Assembly (NCBI GenBank): GCA_963817635.1
Contig: CAWFPR010000010.1
Coordinates: forward strand, 16,993 to 80,992
DNA from: CAWFPR01 sp963817635
Lineage (GTDB): Bacteria; Acidobacteriota; Vicinamibacteria; Vicinamibacterales; 2-12-FULL-66-21
Length of the DNA stretch: 64,000 bases
Direction: 5' to 3'
The notes under the pieces are model-generated. The model worked only from the letters and a program-made list of their open reading frames with translations. It had not been told where the DNA came from and made no database searches. The position numbers and the translations under genes are program-made. Below are positions 27,440-36,068 of the stretch, piece after piece. Position 1 is the stretch's first letter; each line of letters begins with the position of its first letter.

Positions 27440-29954
27440 CGCGAGCCGCCTCCGACGGCGTCAGCACCCGCGCCCAGCCGCCGGCCACCAGGGCCGCGAC
27501 GTAGGCGGTCGCTACCGGAAACTCCCAGGCGCTCTGGTACCCCATGTAGCGCGGCTGCCAGACGGGCTCGAACTTTTCTTTGTACTGCCGCAGACCCTGG
27601 AAGTTGTACCAGTGCTCGCCGTGCTGAAAGAGCACGCGGGCGAGCCGCTCGCGCCCGTGCGCGCCTCGTGACACACCCACGCTGGCGAGCGGAGCCATCC
27701 CGAGGTTGAACACGTCGAAGCCCTGTTCCTTCGCGTAGAGGAACAACGAGACGAAGAGAAAGTCCATCACGCGGGGCCCGTCGCTGCGGTAGCGCATGAG
27801 ATCCACGGACATCTCCTGGCGCATCGGGCCCTTCAACATGTTGGCGAATGCGATGATCCTGCCGGTGTCGATCGCCTCGACGACGGCGCAGGGATACGTG
27901 GACACGTATTCGCGGTCGAAAAAGCCGATCGAGAACTGGCGCTCGGCGACGGCCTTGCTGACGAGCCAGTCATCGGAGATCTCGCGCAACTCGTCCAGGC
28001 GCCGCCCCGCTTCGTACGGCGCCATGATCCGGAACCGCACGCCGTCGCGCTCGGCGCGCCGCAGCACCTGGCGGTACATCTTTCCCGCGTGCCCGTCGGT
28101 CGACACCTGTCGAAGAGGCACGAGCGCCTCCTCGCCGAGTTTGAAGAAGATGTAGCCGCGGTCGTGAAGCGGCGGGATCCACTCCGGGGACACCTGGTAG
28201 AACAGCGGACGGCGATCGAGCTCGCCGGCGAACCGGAAGAGCGCGTCGAGAAACTCGCCGCGATCGGCGACGCGGACGACGGGATCGGCAAGTACCACCA
28301 GATACGGCCCGGCCGTGCGGTACAGGCACATCCCACGCGTCCCGTCCATGAAGATGGCCTTGTCGCCATTGGCCGCCATCAGCGGCGTCGAGCTGCCGCC
28401 GATGCGCGCGTGCAGATCGAGCGCGTCCCGAATCGCCGCGGCCGAGGGACGGGCGAAGCGGACCGGCACGCGCAGTGCGACGTAGATGGCCGCGGCAATG
28501 ACGGCCAGGGCAAGTGCGATGGCGCTCCTGGCGAAGCGGCTCGATTCGAGGCGATAGCCGAGCTCCAGCCACCGGCTGAAGGCACCGAAGCCGGTGCGAT
28601 GCGTGAGGACGCCGAAGATGACGAATATCGCGACCGCGACCGTGCCGATGGCGACGTCGGCGCCCTCGATCCAGTCGCCGCCGCTGTCGCGATCGAAGAG
28701 CGCCGCGTGGGAAGCCGCCGCAATCGCGAGACCGCCGAGCACGACGGCCTCCTCCCAGTCCAGCCCCTTGAGCAGGGCCGACAGCGCGCCGAGCCCGAGC
28801 AGCACCATGGTCGCGCGGAACGCCGCGCGGTAACCCCGCGCGAGGCCGCGCGCGAGGGCAAGGAGCAGCAGGCCGGCCATGGCGGCGGCGAGCTGTCCGA
28901 ACTCGACGAGCGGCAGGGGCACGACGTTCTCGAGCGCCACGAGGCGCGTGTGCAATGCCGGCGACGCGCTGCTCAGCATGATCAGCAGGCCGCCGGCTCC
29001 GGTCAGGCCGGCGACGACCCTGCGCGCGACCTCGATGCGGCGCTGGGTTCGCCGCGTGGCCCAGGACAGCAGCAGGAGCGACGCCACGGTCCACGGCAGG
29101 ACGTAGTAGACGAGGCGGAGGGTCACGACGATGGCCGCGGCGGCCGCCGCCGTCATCGGCAGGTGCGCAATCCAGTAGGCGTCAGCACCGCCGAAGCCGC
29201 CGGGCACCAGGCTGACGAGGCCGATGACCTGTCCGATGAAGAACGTGCGCAGCGCCGGAATCATCGCGGGCGCGCCCGCGGCGGCGCGCAGCACGGCCAG
29301 AAAGACGATCGAGGCGAGCAGCCAGTCGAGCCACCCGACGAGCGCCATCTCCATCGAATAGGCGGACGTGACGTCGCGGCGGGAGATCCGCGCGACGGCG
29401 GCGAGCAGGGTGCGGGTCGCGTAGACCAGCGCGCTCGTCAAGACCAGCGCGAGCAGGGCCGTGGACGCCAGCCCCGCCCCGAGTCGCGTCGCCACGAGGA
29501 CAGCGACGGTCCAGCCGGCGAGTCCGGATCCGAAGGCCACCGCGATCGCGATCACTCCGCCCTGGAGATCGGCGGCGCGATCGATTGCGGGCGCGTACAG
29601 CCAGAAACGGATCGCCGGGCCGGCCAGCGGCCCGAGGGTGAGAAAGTTGCTCCACGCGAACGCCACGGCGCCGTACCGCCAGCGCTGCCACGCGGGTGAG
29701 CGGGTCTGCCTGAACGCCACGACGTCGTAGAGGCCCATCACGGTCACGTTCAGGACCGTGAAGGCCGCAGCCGTCGCAACCCATCGCGGATCGAGCGATC
29801 GGAGCACCACCCGCGCATCGCGGATGTGAATGGAGCCCAGCGCGTCCCACGACAGCCACACCACCGCCGTGACCGCCACGATCGGCCATGTCTGGGCCGC
29901 GTGGCCCAGCAGCCAGAGTGTTCGTCCTTCGAACCGTCGAATCAGATCCCGCAC
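27369..29954 (-). CDS. mprF: Phosphatidylglycerol aminoacyltransferase MprF (bifunctional synthase/flippase)
   Basis: 861 residues, full length. The N-terminal half (about 1-530) has roughly a dozen hydrophobic segments, including the flippase region (PGGFGGADAYWIAHLP). The C-terminal soluble domain (about 545-840) is the GNAT-like aminoacyl transferase: MYRQVLRRAERDGVRF, DDWLVSKAVAERQFSIGFFD, SVDLMRYRSDGPRVMDFLF, FDVFNLGMAPLASVG. MprF transfers Lys or Ala from tRNA to phosphatidylglycerol and lowers the negative surface charge, giving resistance to cationic peptides. It starts at GTG. The 22-residue Pro/Gly-rich tail overlaps the VirJ-like gene. The gene order (dynamin, MprF on the minus strand; hydrolases on the plus strand) suggests lipid remodelling. 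Confidence 0.93.
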   Translation of the reverse strand: MRDLIRRFEGRTLWLLGHAAQTWPIVAVTAVVWLSWDALGSIHIRDARVVLRSLDPRWVATAAAFTVLNVTVMGLYDVVAFRQTRSPAWQRWRYGAVAFAWSNFLTLGPLAGPAIRFWLYAPAIDRAADLQGGVIAIAVAFGSGLAGWTVAVLVATRLGAGLASTALLALVLTSALVYATRTLLAAVARISRRDVTSAYSMEMALVGWLDWLLASIVFLAVLRAAAGAPAMIPALRTFFIGQVIGLVSLVPGGFGGADAYWIAHLPMTAAAAAAIVVTLRLVYYVLPWTVASLLLLSWATRRTQRRIEVARRVVAGLTGAGGLLIMLSSASPALHTRLVALENVVPLPLVEFGQLAAAMAGLLLLALARGLARGYRAAFRATMVLLGLGALSALLKGLDWEEAVVLGGLAIAAASHAALFDRDSGGDWIEGADVAIGTVAVAIFVIFGVLTHRTGFGAFSRWLELGYRLESSRFARSAIALALAVIAAAIYVALRVPVRFARPSAAAIRDALDLHARIGGSSTPLMAANGDKAIFMDGTRGMCLYRTAGPYLVVLADPVVRVADRGEFLDALFRFAGELDRRPLFYQVSPEWIPPLHDRGYIFFKLGEEALVPLRQVSTDGHAGKMYRQVLRRAERDGVRFRIMAPYEAGRRLDELREISDDWLVSKAVAERQFSIGFFDREYVSTYPCAVVEAIDTGRIIAFANMLKGPMRQEMSVDLMRYRSDGPRVMDFLFVSLFLYAKEQGFDVFNLGMAPLASVGVSRGAHGRERLARVLFQHGEHWYNFQGLRQYKEKFEPVWQPRYMGYQSAWEFPVATAYVAALVAGGWARVLTPSEAARVSPGSGTRQGPRAPAGEEVAAGP

Positions 29955-30021
29955 GAAGGCGTACCTCGTCCGCCAGCATTCAGTCTACGCGGTGCGCGGT
30001 CGAACATCGTAACCCGAGCTG

Positions 30022-31761
30022 TCAGGCGGCCTGCCGCTCCACCCGTCCGCGCAGTCCCTCGATGGCTGCGCCGATCTCCCGCAGTTCCTGCTCTGTGGAG
30101 CGGAGCTTCTCCCCTTCGGCGCGGACGAAGCGGCTGTACGGCGCGATGCGTTCGCGGATACGGGGGGCACTCGCCGCGATTTCGTGCGTGAACTCCGAGC
30201 GCAACGCCTCTGAGAGGCGCTGGCGCAGCGCGGCGATCTTCCGGCGCATCTGTTCCTTCGCGCGCTCGCGCCTGGCCGGCAGGACGAAGAAGCCGATGGC
30301 CGCCATCACCGACGCCATGAGGACACCGGTCACGTCGGCCGCGGCCGTCGTCGCCACAAAGGCGACGATAGCGCCCAGCCCGAGCGCACCGGCGCCGGCC
30401 GCCGCCGCCGTCGCAACCGCGTTGCGGGCGCTGTCGGCCAGAGCGCTGGCTTCGCGGCGTCGGTCGTAGCTGTCGACCACGCGCTGGGCCTCCCGGCCGA
30501 CCGACTCGATCAGCCGCGCGCGGTCGTAGTGGAACCGGGCGCCGTCCTGATCGCCGACTATCCGATCGTGGTGCTGGCGCCGGCGCTCCGACAGATGCCG
30601 CGACACCTCCTGCCACTGCTGCAGATCCGCATCGACCAGCCAGTCCACCAGTTCGTTGACCTTGCGCTCGATCTGCCGGGGCGCGTCAGCCACGACCTGC
30701 TGCTCGAACCCCTGCTGCATCCGGCTGCGATTGAGCAGATCCATGACCCGCCCGATACGCAGCGTGTCGTCGAAGTACTGCTGCCCGCGCTGTTCCATGT
30801 CGAGCAGGATGCGATCGATGTCGGCCATGCGGAACTCGAAGTCGCGAAGCCGATCCTCCTGGTACACCACGAGCTGCCGCTCCACCTGGTCGAGCGTGGT
30901 GAAGTCCTCCTGCAGCAGCGCCGTCCGGTCGCCGACGACCGCGAGATGCCGCTCGACCAGGGCGCCGCCGACGCCCAGCGGATTGAGCAGCTTCAGGTGC
31001 ACGCGGCTTGGCGAGTCGAGCGTGCCGCGAATGTAGGCCTCGAGCGCCTCGAAGCGGCTGTCGGCCCAGACGGCCTGGTCGCCTTCCTTCGCCCGCAGGG
31101 CGAGCCGCGCGCTCACCGGGAATACGTCGGGTCCGAACCCGAGCAGCGTGCGGGCGCTCTCGCGCACGAACGCGACGACCTCCTGCACGTCGGCATCGGT
31201 GCCCAGGATGTCGATCTTGTTGATGACGATGACGACCTTCTTGCCCCAGGCCCGCACCTTCTCCAGGAACGCCCGCTCGCTTTCGGTGAACGGGCGGTCC
31301 GCCGACGTCACGAACAGCACGAGGTCGGATCGGGGCACGAAATCGGCGGTGATCGCCTCGTGCTCGCGGATGATGGCGTTGGTCCCCGGCGTGTCGACGA
31401 TGTGCACCTCGCGCAGGATCGGCGCCGGCGCGGTGATCACGTGCAGCGACGCGTCCCTGGCGACCCGGCCCGGCGCCTCGCCGAACTGCAGCACGTTGAT
31501 CTGGGATGTGGTCGGCGTCACCCCCTCCTGCACCACGCGGCTGCCGAGCAGCGCATTGATGAAGGCGCTCTTCCCGGCGTTGAACTCGCCGACAATGACG
31601 AGCAGGAAGAGTTCGTCGAGCTGGTCGACGGACGCGCTCAGCGTGGCCTGCTGCTCGGGCGCGGCCTCGAACCGCGCCAGCGCCGTCTGGAGGCGAGACA
31701 GGACACGGCGTTCCTCGCGAAGGAGCTCATCCTGCTCGTCGGTGAGGATTTTCTTCAGCAT
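30022..31761 (-). CDS. Bacterial dynamin-like GTPase
   Basis: 579 residues. G1 P-loop GEFNAGKSAF at 58-67, G2 Thr region VTPTTSQINV, G3 VDTPGTNAI, G4 INKIDIL. A long coiled-coil/helical middle part follows (VERQLVVYQEDRLRDFEFRM, FEQQVVADAPRQIERKVNEL). Two hydrophobic segments near residues 460-500 (AGALGLGAIVAFVATTAA, VLMASVMAAIGFFVLPA) form a membrane paddle, then a C-terminal basic helix. This is the design of bacterial dynamin-like proteins that reshape or repair membranes. It lies 67 bases upstream of mprF on the same strand and 36 bases downstream of the desaturase, so the three may form one operon. Start ATG 31761. Physiological role not defined by sequence. Confidence 0.88.
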   Translation of the reverse strand: MLKKILTDEQDELLREERRVLSRLQTALARFEAAPEQQATLSASVDQLDELFLLVIVGEFNAGKSAFINALLGSRVVQEGVTPTTSQINVLQFGEAPGRVARDASLHVITAPAPILREVHIVDTPGTNAIIREHEAITADFVPRSDLVLFVTSADRPFTESERAFLEKVRAWGKKVVIVINKIDILGTDADVQEVVAFVRESARTLLGFGPDVFPVSARLALRAKEGDQAVWADSRFEALEAYIRGTLDSPSRVHLKLLNPLGVGGALVERHLAVVGDRTALLQEDFTTLDQVERQLVVYQEDRLRDFEFRMADIDRILLDMEQRGQQYFDDTLRIGRVMDLLNRSRMQQGFEQQVVADAPRQIERKVNELVDWLVDADLQQWQEVSRHLSERRRQHHDRIVGDQDGARFHYDRARLIESVGREAQRVVDSYDRRREASALADSARNAVATAAAAGAGALGLGAIVAFVATTAAADVTGVLMASVMAAIGFFVLPARRERAKEQMRRKIAALRQRLSEALRSEFTHEIAASAPRIRERIAPYSRFVRAEGEKLRSTEQELREIGAAIEGLRGRVERQAA

Positions 31762-31797
31762 GGCCCAGCTGGATCGTGCAGGAATGAGGCCATCAGC

Positions 31798-32793
31798 TCA
31801 AGGGAAAAGGGCGACGCCCGGGTGCCGGGCCGCGGAGTCGTCGCGGCTCCAGTCGGTGTGCGGCGCATGGTTCTCCACGATCCAGCCGTACACGAGCCGG
31901 CCGTAGCTCTGCCAGCGCATGCGCTTGCGTTCGTAGAACGGCACCAGCGCGCTCTGCAGCGCCGGCAGGCGATAGAGCGGCACGCCCGGGAAATAGTGGT
32001 GTTCCAGGTGGTAGTTCGAGTTCAGGTACGCGAAATCCCAGAACCAGTGCCCCCGCATCAGGGTTCCCCACTTCGCGGGGTCTGTCGGATCGATGTCGTA
32101 GTGCTGCCCGAGGCGGTTCAGCGTGAAGGCGATCGGGAAGACGAAGAACACGGGGATGATGCTCGTGCGCAGCGCGGCGTAGAAGCCGAAGAAGAACCAG
32201 AGGGCCGCAAGCGCGCCCAGATGGGCCCCGAGCGACACCCTCCGCTCCCAGGCGATGGTCCGCTGCAGCGCCGGCGGGTAGGTCGACGACTCGCGCCGCG
32301 CGGCGCGAAAGTAGATCGGAAACAACGCAGGCGTGGCATACAGCAGCTTGTACCAGCGCGCGTTCACCTTCGGCGACAGGTGATGCCGCTTGGGATCGTC
32401 ATCCTCGGACCCGAGCTCGGCGTGATGGTCCAGGTGCCACCGCGTGAACTGGCTCGCCGAAATGCCGCTCGGTATCGCGTAGAACAGCCCCAGGACCCGC
32501 GTCGCGAACGGCCGCTTCCGCTCGAACACCAGGTGATGCAGCACCTCGTGCAGCAGCACGGTGAAATTGAAGATCGTGAAGCCCTGGACGAACGCCAGCG
32601 GAATCCAGATCAGTGGATTCCGAAAATGGACGAGCCCCCAGGTTGCCGCCGCGAGGATCGCGAACTGGCGCCCCGCGAGCAGGAAATGCCGGACGGCGGA
32701 TTTCCGGTGCAGGTCGCGCATCTGCTCCCGCGAGACGACCTCGCCCAGCTCAGCCCGAAGGCCGGCGGTGTGCTGCGAGTAGTAGTGGGACAC
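31798..32793 (-). CDS. Fatty acid desaturase
   Basis: 331 residues, integral membrane, with the three histidine boxes of acyl-lipid desaturases: HEVLHHLVF, HLDHHAELG and YHLEHHYFPG. They bind the di-iron centre that inserts a double bond into acyl chains with O2 and an electron donor. Several hydrophobic segments surround the boxes. It starts at GTG, ten bases after an extended -10 (TGC-TACAAT), so the mRNA has almost no leader. It leads the desaturase-dynamin-mprF run, which fits control of membrane fluidity and charge. Carotenoid or sterol-type hydroxylases share the His pattern and are the main alternative. Confidence 0.88.
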   Translation of the reverse strand: MSHYYSQHTAGLRAELGEVVSREQMRDLHRKSAVRHFLLAGRQFAILAAATWGLVHFRNPLIWIPLAFVQGFTIFNFTVLLHEVLHHLVFERKRPFATRVLGLFYAIPSGISASQFTRWHLDHHAELGSEDDDPKRHHLSPKVNARWYKLLYATPALFPIYFRAARRESSTYPPALQRTIAWERRVSLGAHLGALAALWFFFGFYAALRTSIIPVFFVFPIAFTLNRLGQHYDIDPTDPAKWGTLMRGHWFWDFAYLNSNYHLEHHYFPGVPLYRLPALQSALVPFYERKRMRWQSYGRLVYGWIVENHAPHTDWSRDDSAARHPGVALFP

Positions 32794-32812
32794 GTCGAAA
32801 ATGATTGTAGCA
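32794..32812 (-). promoter_or_regulatory. Extended -10 promoter of the desaturase gene, near-leaderless
   Basis: TGC-TACAAT on the minus strand (32812-32804) ends ten bases before the GTG start; the predicted start site leaves only three or four leader bases. Confidence 0.5.
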
Positions 32813-32869
32813 GGGGCCGGCCAGGGCCCGCTGGAGCCGGCCCGGCGGGCCGGCAGGTGATTCGTCCGG

Positions 32870-33868
32870 CTATTCCTCCGCCGGGATCGGGATTTTCGTG
32901 CGGCCGACGCGCGTGAGCGCCACCCCGACGAGCACCGCCGCGGCGCCGCCAGCCTTGGTCGCGCCGAGCGGCTCGCCCAGAACGGTGACCGCCGTCAGCA
33001 GGGCGACGATCGGCACGACATTCGAGTAGACCGCCGTGCGGGCGCTGCCGATCTCGCGAACGGCCGCGTACCAGATGGTGTACCAGACGCACAGGGCGAA
33101 CAGCGCCGAATACACGAGCGCAACCCAGGTGCCCGCGCTGATGCCCGTCCACCGGACGCCGAGCAGGTGCGGCGTGAGGGCCGCGAGATACAGCGCGGTT
33201 CCGATCGTCATCGACACGCCCGTGACGCCCACGGGCGAGTGCCGGACCATCAGCGGGCGCGCGCCGATCGTGAAGGCCGCCCAGCAGGCGACCGCGCCCA
33301 GGATCTTGAGGTCGCCCGCGAGCGAACTGCCTTCGAGCGTGGCGCCGTGACCGACGACCACGTAGATGCCGGTCACCGACAGCGCGGCGCCCGCCCAGTG
33401 GAGCGGGCTGACGCGGTCCAGCCCGAGCGCGGCGCTGACCAGCGCGATGACCACCGGCGTCGCTGCCAGCATCAACGAGCTGTTCGCCACGCTGGTTTCC
33501 GCCAGCCCCGAGATGAACAGGTACTGGTAGAGCGAGTGTCCGACGACCCCGAGGGCGGCCAGGCCGAGCCAGTCCCTTCGCGTGATCGGCGCGGGTGAAT
33601 GGAAGATGCTCGCGATGGATGTTCCGGCTGGCGGGGGGGTCGCGGCCGTCAGACCGAAGCGGCGCAGCCCGAAGATGATGGTCAGAAACACCGACGACGC
33701 CAGGACCATCCGCACCGCATTGAAGGCCTGCGGGTCCATCTCGCGGAACGCGTGCTTGACGATCGAGTAGTTGGTGCCCCAGATCAGGGTCATCACGAGC
33801 AGCAGGACGTCGATGCGGGACGCCCGACCACGGATCGCACGGACGACGCGGATCGGAGACCTAACCAC
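32870..33868 (-). CDS. EamA/DMT-family transporter
   Basis: 332 residues with ten hydrophobic segments in two EamA repeats (TLIWGTNYSIVKHAF early; VACWAAFTIGARPLMVR at the start of the second half; SNVVPIVALLTAVTVLGEPLGATKAGGAAAVLVG in the second repeat, shown in part). Drug/metabolite transporter family, exporting small metabolites or amino acids; substrate not predictable. A long cytoplasmic insert after helix 2 (TAATPPPAGTSIASIFHS) is unusual. The start is GTG at 33868 inside a repeat-bearing intergenic region; a start at one of the following GTG codons is possible. Not clearly linked to the neighbouring desaturase or ATP-synthase genes. Confidence 0.88.
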   Translation of the reverse strand: MVRSPIRVVRAIRGRASRIDVLLLVMTLIWGTNYSIVKHAFREMDPQAFNAVRMVLASSVFLTIIFGLRRFGLTAATPPPAGTSIASIFHSPAPITRRDWLGLAALGVVGHSLYQYLFISGLAETSVANSSLMLAATPVVIALVSAALGLDRVSPLHWAGAALSVTGIYVVVGHGATLEGSSLAGDLKILGAVACWAAFTIGARPLMVRHSPVGVTGVSMTIGTALYLAALTPHLLGVRWTGISAGTWVALVYSALFALCVWYTIWYAAVREIGSARTAVYSNVVPIVALLTAVTVLGEPLGATKAGGAAAVLVGVALTRVGRTKIPIPAEE

Positions 33869-33990
33869 AGATCACACAGATCACACTGATCGGAGAACGG
33901 GCCACGGATCGCGGGGATCGGGTGACCACGGATCGGCGCCGACAATCCCGTGGTCGCCGGGCCGCAAGTCCGTGAAGTCCGTTGTGAAAA
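33863..33990. repeat. Low-complexity ACCACAGATCACAC-type repeat
   Basis: The gap between the EamA gene and atpE holds direct units of the form CACAGATCA and CACGGATCG (at 33866, 33874, 33901, 33922). Similar ACCACAGATCACACAGAT blocks occur in intergenic DNA of many bacterial phyla. The remainder to 34079 is GC-rich non-coding sequence with a small GAACC/GGTTC hairpin (34025-34040) and no other recognised feature. Confidence 0.55.
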
Positions 33991-34079
33991 ACAAACGGGA
34001 GGAGGACCCGGCCGATTGGTGTGACGAACCGGTCGGGTTCCCGCTCCCGTGAAGACGGCCAGATATCGGGTGGCTGCCT

Positions 34080-34427
34080 TTATCCCCCGAACGGATTGAG
34101 GAAGAACAGAATCAGCGAAATCAGCAGCACGTAGATGACCAGTGACTCGATCAGCACCAGCCCCAGGATGAGCGCGCCGCGGATGTCGCCGGCCGCACTC
34201 GGGTTGCGGGCGATCGCCTCGGCCGCCGCGCTGACCGCGCGGCCCTGGCCGAGCGCCGCGAGTCCCGCGGCAAACGCCAGCGCGAAACCGGCCGTAATGA
34301 TCGACCAGCGGATCATCTCGGTGTGGCCAGCAGCCGCCGCTGCCGTGTCCTGCGCGTAAACCGGCGCGAACACGCCGGCAACCAGCACCAGTGCAAATGT
34401 CAGAACGGAACGTTTACTCACGACCAC
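34080..34427 (-). CDS. atpE: ATP synthase Fo subunit c
   Basis: 115 residues, longer than the usual 70-90 because of an N-terminal signal-like extension (RSVLTFALVLVAGVFAPVYAQ). Two-helix hairpin: first helix with ALGQGRAVSAAA, polar loop ARNPSAAGDIRG, second helix with the ion-binding Glu in LVLIESLVIYVLL. It forms the rotating ring of the membrane motor. The ligands Gln (GQG), Glu-Ser and Tyr five residues later are those of Na+-type rings, but many proton rings of deltaproteobacterial type share them. It follows atpB by 54 bases in the Fo operon. F1 genes are not in the window. Confidence 0.95.
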   Translation of the reverse strand: MVVSKRSVLTFALVLVAGVFAPVYAQDTAAAAAGHTEMIRWSIITAGFALAFAAGLAALGQGRAVSAAAEAIARNPSAAGDIRGALILGLVLIESLVIYVLLISLILFFLNPFGG

Positions 34428-34481
34428 AGCCTCCTCTTGACCTTTCCCAGACCCTGAACCCCGATGAACCGGAACGTCTGC

Positions 34482-35291
34482 TCACGCCGCCGCCGGCGCC
34501 TCATGGCCGCTTGGTGCATCGTGCCCATGCTCGTCGACATGGTGTTCGACCGCCACGGCTCCCTGCAGGTAGATGATGGACAGGAGCACGAAGATGAATG
34601 CCTGCAGGCCGCCCGTAATGAGCCCGAGCAACATCATCGGCAACGGCACCAGGAACGGGATGATGCTGAAGAGGATGATGATCACGAGCTCTTCGCCGAA
34701 GATGTTGCCGAACAGACGCAGCGAAAGCGACAGCACACGCGAGAGGTGGCTGATGATCTCGATGACGAACATGAGCGGCGCGATGAACACCGGCGCGCCA
34801 GGCGGGGCGGCGAAGTGCCAGATGTACTTGAACAGCCCCTGCGTCCTGATGCCCTGGTAGTGGTAGTACACCCAGATGGTGAGCGCGCAGCCGAGCGTCA
34901 CGTTGATGCTGCTGGTCGGCGCCATCAGTCCGGGCACCAGCCCCATGTAGTTGCCCATGAGGATGAAGATGCCGAGCGTGCCGATGAGCGGCAGAAAGCG
35001 GGCGCCGGTCGGACCGATCCACTCTTCGAGCAGGCCGACGATCGCGCGCACGCCGTCTTCCATGAGGATCTGGAACCGGCCGGGATGTTCGACGCTCAGG
35101 CGCGAGCGAACCACGAGCGACACGATCGTCATGGTGATGACGATCAGCAGGACCATCACCAGATAGTTCGGAATCACCGGGTGATCCGCCGAGAAGTGAA
35201 AGCCCATGGGCTCGAGCGCCGCCTGGACGAGCGGCCCGAGGAGGGAGTTCACGAACTGGACGATCCAGAGCTTGTGTTCTATCTTGTCCAT
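34482..35291 (-). CDS. atpB: ATP synthase Fo subunit a
   Basis: 269 residues. Stator channel subunit of the Fo motor. The essential Arg is in LSLSLRLFGNIFGEE, followed by the C-terminal helix LITGGLQAFIFVLLSIIYLQGAV. The N-terminus is VQFVNSLLGPLVQAAL, then HPVIPNYLVMVLLIV. The ATG at 35291 (MDKIEHKLWIVQF) is chosen; the open frame upstream is low-complexity and covers the AtpI-like gene. It ends with a His-rich tail. Between the AtpI-like gene and atpE, as in standard I-B-E order. Confidence 0.95.
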   Translation of the reverse strand: MDKIEHKLWIVQFVNSLLGPLVQAALEPMGFHFSADHPVIPNYLVMVLLIVITMTIVSLVVRSRLSVEHPGRFQILMEDGVRAIVGLLEEWIGPTGARFLPLIGTLGIFILMGNYMGLVPGLMAPTSSINVTLGCALTIWVYYHYQGIRTQGLFKYIWHFAAPPGAPVFIAPLMFVIEIISHLSRVLSLSLRLFGNIFGEELVIIILFSIIPFLVPLPMMLLGLITGGLQAFIFVLLSIIYLQGAVAVEHHVDEHGHDAPSGHEAPAAA

Positions 35292-35344
35292 CAGACTCTC
35301 GTCGCGCTCCGCGCCGTATCGACGGGATCCGCGACGTGCCGATT

Positions 35345-35770
35345 CTACTTCTTCAAGAGGAGGCGGAGGGCTTCGACCGAAGCCGCCGCCACGACCGAGG
35401 ACGCGCCCACCAGCAGCCCCACGGGATGCAGGCGCAAACGCGCAATCATAACGTACGCCAGAACGGCGAGTAAAGCGTACCGGCCGGCCAGTTTGGTGAC
35501 CGTCCAAGCCAGATTAGGGAGATTGGGGGCCCGCTTCGGCGGCCGGCCCACGGGCTGATCGCCCCCTGTTCGCCCCCCCACCGTGTTCACCAGGCCGTTC
35601 ACGCCCGACGCAATCGCCCGGTAGCTGACCGCGATCAGCACGCCGCCACCCAGGACCGCGAGCGGCGCCGCCGGCGCGCCGCGCCCGATGACGAGGGCGG
35701 CCGCCGCCATGGCGAGGCACGCGACGACCGAGGTCCGCTCGATTCGCCGCAGCATCGGGTCGGCGCGCAC
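35345..35770 (-). CDS. AtpI-like ATP synthase accessory membrane protein
   Basis: 141 residues with four hydrophobic segments (SVVACLAMAAAALVIG, LAVLGGGVLIAVSYRAIA, YALLAVLAYVMIARLRL, PVGLLVGASSVVAAASVEAL). Its size, topology and position before atpB match the ATP synthase subunit I family, which assists c-ring assembly or Mg2+ handling. It begins with GTG one base after the stop of the small AtpZ-like gene; an ATG five codons later is the alternative. Sequence conservation in this family is low, so the call leans on context. Confidence 0.75.
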   Translation of the reverse strand: MRADPMLRRIERTSVVACLAMAAAALVIGRGAPAAPLAVLGGGVLIAVSYRAIASGVNGLVNTVGGRTGGDQPVGRPPKRAPNLPNLAWTVTKLAGRYALLAVLAYVMIARLRLHPVGLLVGASSVVAAASVEALRLLLKK

Positions 35771-35771
35771 G

Positions 35772-36005
35772 CTACTTCAGGAACCGGCCGGCGGTGCGGT
35801 AGACGTTGAGAATGCCCGCCACGAGGCCGAGAAAGAAGAACAGGAAGAACAGCCAGGGACTCGTGCCCAGCCAGTTGTCCAGCAACGTGCCGAACCACGC
35901 GCCGATGACGATGGCCAGCACGAACGCAATTCCGACCGTGCTGAGTGCCCCCATCTGTCGGACGGTGTCGGACAGCGGTTTCTTGTCAGGCGCCATGGCC
36001 GCCAT
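35772..36005 (-). CDS. AtpZ/AtpI-like small protein
   Basis: 77 residues with two hydrophobic helices (STVGIAFVLAIVIGAWFGTLLDNWLG and PWLFFLFFFLGLVAGILNVYRTA, given in part). This is the F0F1-ATPase subunit AtpZ/putative AtpI pattern (GxxxGxxLDxWLGTSPW). It heads the Fo operon AtpZ-AtpI-atpB-atpE and is 63 bases downstream of nuoN on the same strand, so the respiratory and ATP synthase operons may be read together. Confidence 0.82.
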   Translation of the reverse strand: MAAMAPDKKPLSDTVRQMGALSTVGIAFVLAIVIGAWFGTLLDNWLGTSPWLFFLFFFLGLVAGILNVYRTAGRFLK

Positions 36006-36068
36006 GATACTCCGCGGCCCGCGTCGCGACCCGCCTGGCGGTTGTCCGCTTCCCTGCCGGCCCGGGAA

